Below are positions 36,940 through 45,086 of a stretch of DNA of 62,820 nucleotides, piece by piece. The notes under the pieces were generated by a model that was given only the letters and a program-made list of their open reading frames with translations, was not told the origin of the DNA and made no database searches. Numbering within the stretch: the first letter of the stretch is position 1; every line of letters begins with the position of its first letter. Source of the DNA: Roseobacter sp. GTDB lineage: Bacteria > Pseudomonadota > Alphaproteobacteria > Rhodobacterales > Rhodobacteraceae. The DNA is taken from the NCBI GenBank assembly GCA_015665415.1, contig JADFAE010000011.1, positions 1 to 62,820 on the forward strand, in the 5' to 3' direction. A program made the translations under genes and the position numbers.

Positions 36940-38418
36940 ATGATGCGCACCATCGAACTCCCGCTCTGGCTTTTTGTGCTGATTCTGCTGTTTGCAGCGG
37001 TCACCTTTGCCTCGCATTTTCTGTTCCCTTCGGTGCGCTGGTTTTTCCGTCGCCGGTTTGAACGGGCGGTGGAGCGGCTGAATCTACGGCTTGAACGGCC
37101 GATCGAGCCGTTCAAACTGACGCGCCGCTACGATATGATCCAGCGTTTGATTTATGATCCCGAGGTGGCCAGAGCCATTGCCCGCCACGCCGCGGCCGAG
37201 GGCATTCCCGAAAATGTGGCTTTTGAACAGGCGCGCCGCTATGCCCGCGAAATCGTGCCGTCGTTTTCGGCCTTTGCCTATTTCGGCTTTGCCATCCGGG
37301 CGGCGCGGCTCCTGTCCAATGCGATTTACCGGGTACGCTTGGGCTATCAGGACGAAGCGGCGCTGCGATCCCTGGATCCCAATGCGACCCTGATCTTTGT
37401 GATGAACCACCGGTCGAATATGGATTACGTGCTGGTGACCTATCTGGCGGCGCGGCGCTCGGCGCTGTCCTATGCGGTCGGAGAATGGGCGCGGGTCTGG
37501 CCGCTGTCGCGATTGATCAGGGCCATGGGCGCCTATTTCATCCGTCGCAAATCCCGCAATGATCTCTATCGGCGGGTGTTGTCGGCCTATATGCGGCTGG
37601 CCACCCAAGGGGGCGCGACCCAGGCGATGTTTCCCGAGGGCGGGCTGAGCCTGGATGGGACCCTGGCCGCGCCGCGCATGGGATTGTTGAAATATATCGT
37701 TGCTGCCGGGAGCAGCCCGGAAGGCGCTTTCGACCCTGATCATCCAGAGCGCGATGTGGTCTTTGTCCCGGTGGCGCTGAACTATGACTGGGTGCTGGAA
37801 GACAAGATCCTGACCTCTGCGGCCCGCGCCGGTGAGCGGCGGTTCAAGGCCCGGATCGGCGTGGTGATGGCGCGGATGCTGCGCCAGCTCTGGCTTTGGG
37901 TAACGCGCCGTTATCATCGTTTTGGTTATGCGGCGGTGAATTTTGGCCGCCCGCTCAGCCTGCGTGACTTTGTACAATCGCGCGCGCAGGGGCCGCAGGA
38001 TCAACTGACACAGCAGCTGGGAGAAGAGCTGATGCTGCGCATTGGCTCTGCGGTTCCGGTGCTGCCGGTGCCCATGGCCGCCTGGGTGTTCCTGCGTCAT
38101 GGCCCCATGAGCGCCAGCGTTCTGGAGCAACGCATGGGAGTTCTGGCTGCGCAACTGCAGGGGAGCATGCAGTCCCAATCTGGGGCTAACCTGGTCCAGC
38201 CCGCGCGGGCTGCCCTGCGTATTCTTTTGAAACGGGGGCTGGTTCAGCGGCAGGAGGGGCGTTTGGTGCCGGTGGCCGCTGGGCGGGATCTGTTGACCTA
38301 TTACGCCAATTCGATCTCTCATCTGCTGCCAGGCGACATGCTGGCGGCGGATCCGCGGGCTGATCCAGAGGGGAATGCTGCAAGTGCTAAGGGATTTTCT
38401 GCAGCTGCAGGGTCATAA
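36940..38418 (+). CDS. Glycerol-3-phosphate acyltransferase-like protein (PlsB type)
   Basis: A 492-residue membrane-bound acyltransferase with an N-terminal hydrophobic segment (9-28). The acyltransferase HX4D is H157-D162 in NHRSNMDYV, and FPEGG supplies the glycerol-3-phosphate site. It is shorter than E. coli PlsB (about 800 residues) and closer to the shorter PlsB-like group of alphaproteobacteria. Reaction and acceptor are inferred from the family. It is upstream of ccr on the same strand with about 110 bp between. Confidence 0.82.
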   Translation: MMRTIELPLWLFVLILLFAAVTFASHFLFPSVRWFFRRRFERAVERLNLRLERPIEPFKLTRRYDMIQRLIYDPEVARAIARHAAAEGIPENVAFEQARRYAREIVPSFSAFAYFGFAIRAARLLSNAIYRVRLGYQDEAALRSLDPNATLIFVMNHRSNMDYVLVTYLAARRSALSYAVGEWARVWPLSRLIRAMGAYFIRRKSRNDLYRRVLSAYMRLATQGGATQAMFPEGGLSLDGTLAAPRMGLLKYIVAAGSSPEGAFDPDHPERDVVFVPVALNYDWVLEDKILTSAARAGERRFKARIGVVMARMLRQLWLWVTRRYHRFGYAAVNFGRPLSLRDFVQSRAQGPQDQLTQQLGEELMLRIGSAVPVLPVPMAAWVFLRHGPMSASVLEQRMGVLAAQLQGSMQSQSGANLVQPARAALRILLKRGLVQRQEGRLVPVAAGRDLLTYYANSISHLLPGDMLAADPRADPEGNAASAKGFSAAAGS

Positions 38419-38529
38419 AATTACAAAATGAACCCAAAGGGGGTTGCAATATTACCCTCTGCTTTCTATCCCTCAAGGGGACACCGCGATTCTGCATCGC
38501 GGCAAAATCGCAGTTTAAAGGAGGCCATC

Positions 38530-39816
38530 ATGGCACTGGACACACAGACCGACGTCCTGTCTTACGAGGCGCCCGAAAAAGATCTCTATGAGATGGGCGA
38601 AATCCCCCCGATGGGCTATGTGCCTAAAAAGATGTACGCTTGGGCCATTCGCAAAGAGCGTCATGGGGAGCCTGACACCGCCATGGTGCAGGAAGTTGTC
38701 GATGTGCCGGTGCTGGACAGCCACGAGGTGCTGGTTCTGGTGATGGCCGCAGGCGTCAACTATAACGGCGTCTGGGCGTCGCTGGGCACGCCGATCTCGC
38801 CTTTTGATGGCCACAAGGCCCCTTATCACATCGCCGGTTCCGATGCCGCTGGCATCGTCTGGGCGGTGGGCTCGAAAGTGACCCGCTGGAAGGTTGGCGA
38901 CGAGGTGGTGATCCACTGCAACCAGGACGACGGCGACGATGAGGAATGCAACGGTGGCGATCCGATGTTCTCCACCAGCCAGCGGATTTGGGGCTATGAA
39001 ACCCCCGATGGTTCATTTGCCCAGTTCACCAATGTGCAGGCGCAGCAGCTGATGCCACGTCCCAAGCATCTGACCTGGGAAGAAAGCGCCTGCTACACGC
39101 TGACGCTGGCCACCGCCTACCGCATGCTGTTCGGCCACGAACCACACGATCTGAAGCCCGGCCAGAACGTTCTGGTCTGGGGCGCATCGGGTGGCCTGGG
39201 CTCCTATGCGATCCAGCTGATCAACACCGCCGGCGCCAACGCGATTGGCGTGATCTCGGACGAGAGCAAGCGTGACTTTGTCATGGGGCTGGGAGCCAAG
39301 GGTGTGTTGAACCGCAAGGACTTCAACTGCTGGGGCCAGATGCCCACCGTCAACACACCGGAATATGGCGCCTGGTTCAAGGAAGCGCGCAAATTCGGTG
39401 CTGCGATCTGGGAAATTACCGGCAAGGGCAATAATGTCGACATGGTGTTTGAACACCCTGGCGAGAGCACCTTCCCGGTTTCGACCTTTGTCTGCAAAAA
39501 GGGCGGCATGGTTGTGATCTGTGCGGGCACCACCGGTTATAACCTGACCTTTGACGTGCGCTATATGTGGATGCACCAAAAGCGTCTGCAGGGCTCGCAT
39601 TTTGCCCATCTGAAACAGGCCGCATCGGCCAATAAGCTGATGGTCGAGCGCCGTCTGGATCCCTGCATGTCTGAGGTATTCTCTTGGGCCGATCTGCCCG
39701 AGGCACATATGAAGATGCGGCGCAACGAACATCTGCCGGGGAATATGTCTGTGTTGGTGCAAGCACCAAAGACCGGAATGCGCACCCTTGGCGAGGTGCT
39801 CGAAGCTGGGAGCTGA
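38530..39816 (+). CDS. ccr: Crotonyl-CoA carboxylase/reductase
   Basis: A 428-residue medium-chain dehydrogenase-type enzyme. It reductively carboxylates crotonyl-CoA to ethylmalonyl-CoA with NADPH and CO2, the key step of the ethylmalonyl-CoA pathway. Visible are the GroES-like N-terminal part, VWGASGGLGSYAIQL for NADP binding, VFEHPGESTFPVSTFVCKKGG and RYMWMHQKRLQGSHF, which are characteristic of Ccr over ordinary enoyl reductases. Length matches Rhodobacter Ccr. AAAGGAGG lies upstream of the ATG. It is followed by a strong terminator and the luxR-luxI genes. Confidence 0.95.
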   Translation: MALDTQTDVLSYEAPEKDLYEMGEIPPMGYVPKKMYAWAIRKERHGEPDTAMVQEVVDVPVLDSHEVLVLVMAAGVNYNGVWASLGTPISPFDGHKAPYHIAGSDAAGIVWAVGSKVTRWKVGDEVVIHCNQDDGDDEECNGGDPMFSTSQRIWGYETPDGSFAQFTNVQAQQLMPRPKHLTWEESACYTLTLATAYRMLFGHEPHDLKPGQNVLVWGASGGLGSYAIQLINTAGANAIGVISDESKRDFVMGLGAKGVLNRKDFNCWGQMPTVNTPEYGAWFKEARKFGAAIWEITGKGNNVDMVFEHPGESTFPVSTFVCKKGGMVVICAGTTGYNLTFDVRYMWMHQKRLQGSHFAHLKQAASANKLMVERRLDPCMSEVFSWADLPEAHMKMRRNEHLPGNMSVLVQAPKTGMRTLGEVLEAGS

Positions 39817-39872
39817 TCCGTCAGCGCGGTTCATCTCATTGATGAGCTGACAGTATCTGACTCAAAACTCAG

Positions 39873-39912
39873 GCGCCGCGATACCAATATGGTGATTCGC
39901 GGCGCGTTCTAA
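39873..39912 (+). terminator. Terminator of ccr
   Basis: GCGCCGCGA (39873-39881) pairs with TCGCGGCGC (39897-39905), 9 bp perfect, with an inner ACC/GGT pair and followed by GTTCTAATTTT. Confidence 0.8.
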
Positions 39913-40105
39913 TTTTCTTCGGTGAATTGGGGTGTTTTCAGCGGGTTAAGGGTACACCCACTCCCCATAAATGGGGGGATGTACGTATCTCGCGCAAATT
40001 TTGCGAGTTTTTGTTGCGCTTCGGGGTGTTTTGCAGCGGACTGGAAAAAACTAGAGCGAATTGGCCAAACAGGGAACGAAATCGTTGACCTAGGCCAGCC
40101 TGGCA

Positions 40106-40124
40106 CTGCACAAGGATTGTGCAG
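40106..40124 (+). promoter_or_regulatory. lux-box-like palindrome upstream of luxR
   Basis: CTGCACAAGGATTGTGCAG is a perfect 8-3-8 inverted repeat with CTG/CAG ends as in lux/tra boxes. It sits 80 bp upstream of the preferred luxR start and is a good candidate for LuxR binding. Not tested. Confidence 0.55.
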
Positions 40125-40203
40125 ATGGGGAGAATTTGTCCGTAGCGCCAGCTAGGCTGCGTTAATGGGATGTGTTGTTTCCACAAAAATGATGCGTGGA
40201 CTC

Positions 40204-40923
40204 ATGGCGACCAAAGCAGAGCTGGATAAGATTCTTGGGGCATTGGATGCTACCAAAACCCTTGAGGGGTTGCAGGATATCATTGAGAGTATCTGCGCCG
40301 GATTTGCGATCGACCATGCCATGTACCACTGGGTCGATAGCGCCGGAGACCACTATTACTTTGGCACCTATCCCGATGCCTGGACCCAGCAATATCAGGA
40401 AAAAAACTATACCCGCATCGATCCGGTAGTCGTCGGCTGCTACCAGCGTTTTCACCCGGTGGACTGGAAGCGGCTGGATTGGTCGCCAAAACCTGCCCGC
40501 GAATTTCTCAAGGATGCGCTCAAGCACGGGGTGGGAAACCAGGGCTATTCGATTCCGATCCGTGGTCCCAATGGCCAATTTGCCCTGTTCTCGGTCAGCC
40601 ACAATTGCGCCGATGAGACCTGGGAGAAATTTGTAGACCAACATGGTCGCGACCTGATCCTGATCGGGCATTACTTCAATCGCAAGGCCCTGGAGTTTGA
40701 GCCGGACCGCACACCAGAGCAGGCCCAGCCGCTGTCGCCGCGAGAACTAGATGCGCTGACATTGCTGGCGATTGGCTACAGCCGGGCGCAGGTGGCCAAG
40801 ACCCTATCGATTTCAGAACATACCCTGCGGGTCTATATCGAGAGCGCCCGTTTCAAGCTGGGCGCGCTCAATACCACCCATGCAATTGCCCGCGCCATCA
40901 GCTGTGGGATGATCATCATCTAG
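40204..40923 (+). CDS. LuxR family quorum-sensing transcriptional regulator
   Basis: A 239-residue LuxR-type regulator. The N-terminal autoinducer-binding domain keeps all six invariant residues: W60, Y64, D73, P74, W88 and G114. A C-terminal LuxR helix-turn-helix (177-235) includes PLSPRELDALTLLAIGYSRAQVAKTLSISEHTL split over the usual positions. It binds an acyl-homoserine lactone and DNA. An ATG at 40165 gives a longer form; 40204 is preferred by alignment length. A luxI gene follows 128 bp downstream. In Phaeobacter a homologous pair is called PgaR/PgaI; I could not confirm orthology. Confidence 0.92.
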   Translation: MATKAELDKILGALDATKTLEGLQDIIESICAGFAIDHAMYHWVDSAGDHYYFGTYPDAWTQQYQEKNYTRIDPVVVGCYQRFHPVDWKRLDWSPKPAREFLKDALKHGVGNQGYSIPIRGPNGQFALFSVSHNCADETWEKFVDQHGRDLILIGHYFNRKALEFEPDRTPEQAQPLSPRELDALTLLAIGYSRAQVAKTLSISEHTLRVYIESARFKLGALNTTHAIARAISCGMIII

Positions 40924-41051
40924 CGCTCTCTTTCAAAACTCCTCATCGAAGTTGGTTAACAATCCTGCTGCTGCTGCCTCATGCACCTTGGGGAAGCTCT
41001 CTCATTGGGCGTAGTCTTATTCTGCATTTCTAGCAAAAGGGGACTACAGCA

Positions 41052-41693
41052 ATGCTACGTTATATCTATGCCCAAGACCTGAATGCCCATGCCGATCTGG
41101 CCCATTCCATGTTTGTTGATCGTGCCGATCAGTTCAAAACCCGATTGGGCTGGGAGGTCTGTGTCGACCAGTTTGGGGAAGAGCGCGATCAATATGATGC
41201 GCTGAACCCGCTTTATGTGATCTGGGAGATGCCGGACGGGAGCCATGGTGGATCTATGCGGTTTCTGCCCACCACCGGGCCGGTCATGGTGAACGATGTC
41301 TTTGGCCATCTGACCAATGATAATCCGATTCAAAGCCCTCTGATCTGGGAATGCACCCGGTTCTGTCTGTCGCGGGAGGCGACAGGCAATGTCGCCGGGG
41401 CGCTGACACTGGCGGGGCTCGAGATCATGCGCAACCTCGGTATTGCCCATTTCGCCGGTGTCTTTGACCGCCGCATGGTGCGGATCTATCGCAGCCTGGG
41501 TTTCAGCCCCGAAGTGATCAATTCAGCCGGTAGCGGCCGCGATCGGGTCAGTCTTGGGCTGTGGGAATATGACAGTGACAGCTATCATCGGGTGGCGCAA
41601 CGGGCGGGAATTACACCGGAAATCTCTCGCCTGTGGTTTGATCTCTCCTTTGGGGGTGCCAAAGCAGCGGCACCAATGCGCATGACCGGCTGA
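41052..41693 (+). CDS. LuxI family acyl-homoserine lactone synthase
   Basis: A 213-residue LuxI-type synthase that makes acyl-homoserine lactones from S-adenosylmethionine and acyl-ACP. All family-invariant residues are visible: R24, F28, W34, D46, D49, R70 (in GSMRFLPTTGP), F84, E100 and R103. The RLLPTTGP-like block is present as RFLPTTGP. It is downstream of luxR and upstream of a helicase, with a GC hairpin between. Signal chain length cannot be read from sequence. Confidence 0.93.
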   Translation: MLRYIYAQDLNAHADLAHSMFVDRADQFKTRLGWEVCVDQFGEERDQYDALNPLYVIWEMPDGSHGGSMRFLPTTGPVMVNDVFGHLTNDNPIQSPLIWECTRFCLSREATGNVAGALTLAGLEIMRNLGIAHFAGVFDRRMVRIYRSLGFSPEVINSAGSGRDRVSLGLWEYDSDSYHRVAQRAGITPEISRLWFDLSFGGAKAAAPMRMTG

Positions 41694-41714
41694 CACCGTG
41701 AAGATGACGCAAGC

Positions 41715-41742
41715 GGGTCGGTTGCGCTGGCGCAGCCGACCC
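41715..41742. terminator. GC hairpin after luxI
   Basis: GGGTCGG/CCGACCC and inner TGCGC/GCGCA form a long stem with single T and G bulges. No T tract follows, so termination is possible but weak. It separates luxI from the helicase gene. Confidence 0.45.
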
Positions 41743-41762
41743 CATCACGATAGGGTCGCGCC

Positions 41763-43298
41763 ATGACAGATACACCCATGAAATTCTCTGATGATCAGGC
41801 TGAGGCCTTTGACCGAGTCGCCGCCCTGTTGCGCCAGGCTGGGGTGGATATGGACGATGGCTTGCTACAGCCACCGATGGGGGAATCCGGGGTGATGGCG
41901 GTCATCGGCAAGGCAGGGTCGGGCAAGACATTGCTGCTGGCTGAGCTCTACAAGACGCTCGAACAGGCCGGAGTCGAGATCGTCTCTGGCGATTACGAGA
42001 GCCGCAAAAAATCCGGACGTCGCTCGCTGGCGATCCTGGCCCCCACCAACAAGGCGGCCAGCGTGTTGCGCCTGCGCGGAGTGCCTGCAACCACCATTCA
42101 CCGCATCCTTTATACCCCGGTTTATGACCCGGAGTATGAACGCGTTGCCGAATGGTTGACCGGCAATGGTGAGCAGCCCGAGATCGAAGGCTTGACCGAG
42201 GAGGCGCTGGCACGTGCCGCGGCCTTTTATGAAAAAAACAAATCCATCCCAGGTGCGCTGGCTGTTGCCGGGCTGCGGGGGTCGGATTTCATCACCGGCT
42301 GGAAGCGGCGCGAAGATCCGCTGGACATCGGCTTTGTGGATGAGGCCTCGATGCTGGACGACCGCCAGTTCGAGGATCTGAAAGAGATTTTTCCCAATCT
42401 GGTGCTGTTTGGCGATCCGGCGCAGTTGGCACCGGTCAATCAGTCGGGCTCGATGGTGTTTGAGACCCTGCCAGAGCCGCGCCAATTGGTGCTGCAGCGG
42501 GTGCACCGCCAGGATGCGGACAACCCGATCCTGGATCTGGCCCATGCGCTGGCGGATCCTGCTCTGGGGTTTGAAGAGTTCGAGCGCATGATCGAAGCGG
42601 CCGCGCAGCGGGATGAAAGAGTGGTCTGGGGCCAGCGGGTTGAGGTCGATCTGATGGCCCGCAGCCCGGTTCTGGTCTGGCGCAACGCCACCCGCATTCG
42701 CCTGATCAATGCCTTTCGCACCGTGCATGGCGCCCCGGAGGACGCGCTGGTCGAAGGCGAGCCGCTGATCTGTGACGGGCTTGAGCTGCCGCTGAAGCAT
42801 CGCAAGAAACGCCTGGACTTGGAGGCGCGCGGATTGATCAAGGGCGCGCAGGTGATCTATTTGGGACCAGGGCGCAAGCCCGGCTTTTCGCGACTGCATG
42901 TGATGGGGGCCGAAGACCCGCAGGTCTCGGCCGCATCAATCGTAAAAATTGAAAAACCCGACGAGGAAGAGCCCTTTATTCCCTATGCAGCGCGCATGGG
43001 CGCGACCTTTCTGCACGGGGCTGCGGTCACCATCCACAAGGCCCAGGGCTCGCAGTGGGACACCACACAGGTCTTTGCTCCGGATATCTATGCGGCAGCG
43101 CGCATGGGGCGGGTTGAGGCCGGGCAGCCGCTGTGGAAACGCCTGGCCTATGTGGCCATCACCCGCGCGCAAGAACGGCTGATCTGGGTGGTGCGCAACC
43201 GCCTGGCCAAGCCAACCGGCCCGTTGCAGGTGGATGATCTGAGGGCCGTGCCGGCGGCGGGGCTGAGACTGGAAATACAAGAGGAGGCCCCGCTGTGA
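41763..43298 (+). CDS. RecD-like SF1 helicase/ATPase
   Basis: A 511-residue protein with Walker A GKAGSGKT (49-56), a Walker B IGFVDEASM, LFGDPAQLAPV (motif III), a UvrD_C_2-type segment ATFLHGAAVTIHKAQGSQW and motif VI YVAITRAQERL. It belongs to superfamily 1 helicases close to RecD/TraA and to phage Dda. It may act in DNA repair or recombination. It is monocistronic with an SDR gene that overlaps its stop (ATGA). Confidence 0.85.
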   Translation: MTDTPMKFSDDQAEAFDRVAALLRQAGVDMDDGLLQPPMGESGVMAVIGKAGSGKTLLLAELYKTLEQAGVEIVSGDYESRKKSGRRSLAILAPTNKAASVLRLRGVPATTIHRILYTPVYDPEYERVAEWLTGNGEQPEIEGLTEEALARAAAFYEKNKSIPGALAVAGLRGSDFITGWKRREDPLDIGFVDEASMLDDRQFEDLKEIFPNLVLFGDPAQLAPVNQSGSMVFETLPEPRQLVLQRVHRQDADNPILDLAHALADPALGFEEFERMIEAAAQRDERVVWGQRVEVDLMARSPVLVWRNATRIRLINAFRTVHGAPEDALVEGEPLICDGLELPLKHRKKRLDLEARGLIKGAQVIYLGPGRKPGFSRLHVMGAEDPQVSAASIVKIEKPDEEEPFIPYAARMGATFLHGAAVTIHKAQGSQWDTTQVFAPDIYAAARMGRVEAGQPLWKRLAYVAITRAQERLIWVVRNRLAKPTGPLQVDDLRAVPAAGLRLEIQEEAPL

Positions 43299-44050
43299 TG
43301 AGCAGATCCGAACGGGCAAAATCAATTCTGATCACGGGTGCAAGCTCTGGTATTGGCCGCGCGGTGGCTGAGCTGTTTCTGGCCCAAGGCTGGCAGGTTG
43401 GTCTGTTGGCACGCCGCCAAGCCGCGCTGGAAGAGGTCGCTTTGGGGCATGTGAATGCTATGGTTCTGCCTGCGGATGTAACGGATGCCAATGCTATCGA
43501 CCACGCGGTCAATCAGTTTGTCATGCAGGCCGGGCATCTGGACGTCTTGTTCAATAATGCGGGTATCTTTACGCCTGCTGGCACCATCGATGAGATCTCG
43601 CTGGACGACTGGTACGCCTCTGTCAATGTGAACCTCAACGGTATGTTCTTGGCGGCCCGCGCAGGTTTTCGGCAGATGCGCCGACAGCAGCCGCAGGGGG
43701 GGCGCATCATCAACAATGGCTCGATTGCGGCCCATGTTCCACGTCCCAATTCGGCACCCTATGCGGCAACCAAATCGGCTATCACCGGCCTGACCCGCAG
43801 CCTGTCGCTGGATGGGCGCGCCTTTGACATTGCCTGTGGTCAGATCGATATCGGCAATGCTGAAACGCCGATGGTTGTGGATCTGAAAGCCCGCCAGACT
43901 GCGGCAGAACCCATGGCAGAACCGATGCAGAGTTTTGCGGTGGAAGATGCGGCCAGATCGGTGCTGCATATGGCGCAGCTGCCGTTGGAGGCCAATGTCC
44001 AGTTCATGACGGTGATGGCCACCAAGATGCCCTATATCGGCCGGGGTTGA
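43298..44050 (+). CDS. Short-chain dehydrogenase/reductase
   Basis: A 250-residue classical SDR: cofactor motif TGASSGIG (13-20), NNAGIF, an active-site serine in NNGSIA and YAATK (Tyr-x-x-x-Lys). The acidic residue for NAD at the end of strand 2 is not seen (LLARRQAAL), which suggests NADP. Substrate unknown. Its start shares bases with the helicase stop, so translation is coupled. The fusion of these two unrelated functions in one operon is unexplained. Confidence 0.9.
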   Translation: MSRSERAKSILITGASSGIGRAVAELFLAQGWQVGLLARRQAALEEVALGHVNAMVLPADVTDANAIDHAVNQFVMQAGHLDVLFNNAGIFTPAGTIDEISLDDWYASVNVNLNGMFLAARAGFRQMRRQQPQGGRIINNGSIAAHVPRPNSAPYAATKSAITGLTRSLSLDGRAFDIACGQIDIGNAETPMVVDLKARQTAAEPMAEPMQSFAVEDAARSVLHMAQLPLEANVQFMTVMATKMPYIGRG

Positions 44051-44063
44051 TTGAGGCAGAGGC

Positions 44064-44138
44064 GGGGCTCCCGCCCGGATGTGATGCGCTGGCGCGCCTC
44101 ACATCCCGTTGGGCCGGGCGTCGCGCTGACGCGCGGCG
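44064..44138 (+). repeat. Bipartite REP-like hairpin element, copy 3
   Basis: GGGGCTCCCGCC, first hairpin GGATGTGA/TCACATCC, linker GTTGGGCCGGGCG, second hairpin with CGCGC/GCGCG arms. It lies in the convergent spacer between the SDR and TIGR02186 genes. Confidence 0.75.
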
Positions 44139-44301
44139 GAAAGAAGCCTTTGCTGAGAGGCTCTGATCCGGCACTCTGCCCAATCAGAGCCATTTCAATT
44201 TTCGGGGAGCTTGCTCTGGCCTCAAGGATAAACCGCGCCCAGGGCGCGGCCGCCATAGGCGGCCCTTGACCCCAGCTCAAGCAATCTTTGGTCGCGCGCT
44301 A

Positions 44302-45084
44302 TCAGTTGTTGCGCAGCAGGCGGAAGGCGGCAGATGCGCCCCAGCCGGCAGCGATGGCAATTGCAAGTGACATCAGCCCGTAGATAAAGGGCTGTTCGCG
44401 GGACAGTGCGTAGAGAAAGCGCTCAAGCCCGACCTTGCGAACATCGATACCGGTTTCGAGGCTGGAGACAACCTTGCCGCCCCGGGTGAGCAGAATACGT
44501 GCGGTATATTCACCTTCAGTCAGATCGGCAGGCATTTCAATGGCGCTGCGAAACAGGGTCTGCTGATCCACTGCAACAGTGTTTTCGCGCAGGGAATAAA
44601 GCCCTTCGTTCTCCCGGATGCGAACCACGGCTTCGGCAAAATCCTGAGCGCCACGAATATGCATGGCGGCCCCAACGGAGCGGATGGCGCGGGCGATGGA
44701 GACGCGATAGCGCAGATCTTCGGTGTCGCTGATGACCTGGCCAAAAGGCGCACTGGTGGCGATGGCGTAAAAGCTGGGCGCACTGTCAACCAGAACGCTG
44801 TCGGTGTTGACCCAGATGCCAAGCCGCTTTTCTTTGCGCCGCACGTTGACCGCGCTTTCGGGCCCGGAGACGGCGACGATGACCTGCAGCGGATCGCCAT
44901 CGGGGATGGGGGTCTCGCGTTTGACGGCACCAAAGATGAGGATCTCATCGCCATCAAAATTGGCGGTGATAGCGACGCGGTCCTGGCTGAGACCCAGCAC
45001 GACCTCTTCTTCACCAGCCTGAGTGGGAGAGGCAAAGGAGGCAACACAGGCCAGCGCAAGCGACAGGGCAAAGGAACGGATCAT
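44302..45084 (-). CDS. TIGR02186 family transmembrane protein
   Basis: A 260-residue protein with a signal peptide (MIRSFALSLALACVASFASPTQA), a beta-rich periplasmic domain (EEEVVLGLSQDRVAITANFDGDEILIFGAVKRETPIP) and a single C-terminal membrane segment (FIYGLMSLAIAIAAGWGASAAF). This matches TIGR02186, a family found next to TauE/SafE permeases, as here. The start at 45084 leaves an AAGGAGG site at good distance. It may assist the adjacent exporter. Confidence 0.87.
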   Translation of the reverse strand: MIRSFALSLALACVASFASPTQAGEEEVVLGLSQDRVAITANFDGDEILIFGAVKRETPIPDGDPLQVIVAVSGPESAVNVRRKEKRLGIWVNTDSVLVDSAPSFYAIATSAPFGQVISDTEDLRYRVSIARAIRSVGAAMHIRGAQDFAEAVVRIRENEGLYSLRENTVAVDQQTLFRSAIEMPADLTEGEYTARILLTRGGKVVSSLETGIDVRKVGLERFLYALSREQPFIYGLMSLAIAIAAGWGASAAFRLLRNN

Positions 45085-45086
45085 GT

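Larger units (their letters stand above)
39817..40203. other. 387-bp spacer between ccr and luxR with terminator and palindromes
   Basis: It contains the ccr terminator, a CCCCAT-AA-ATGGGG palindrome (39963-39976), a CTCGC/GCGAG hairpin with a T tract (39989-40012) and the candidate LuxR operator at 40106-40124. No gene seen. Confidence 0.7.

Noticed and set aside
38419-38529. Shared AATATTACC-like words upstream of ccr and ecm as a common operator
   Set aside because: The words match over only a few bases, differ in spacing and orientation, and no palindrome is shared; too weak to claim.
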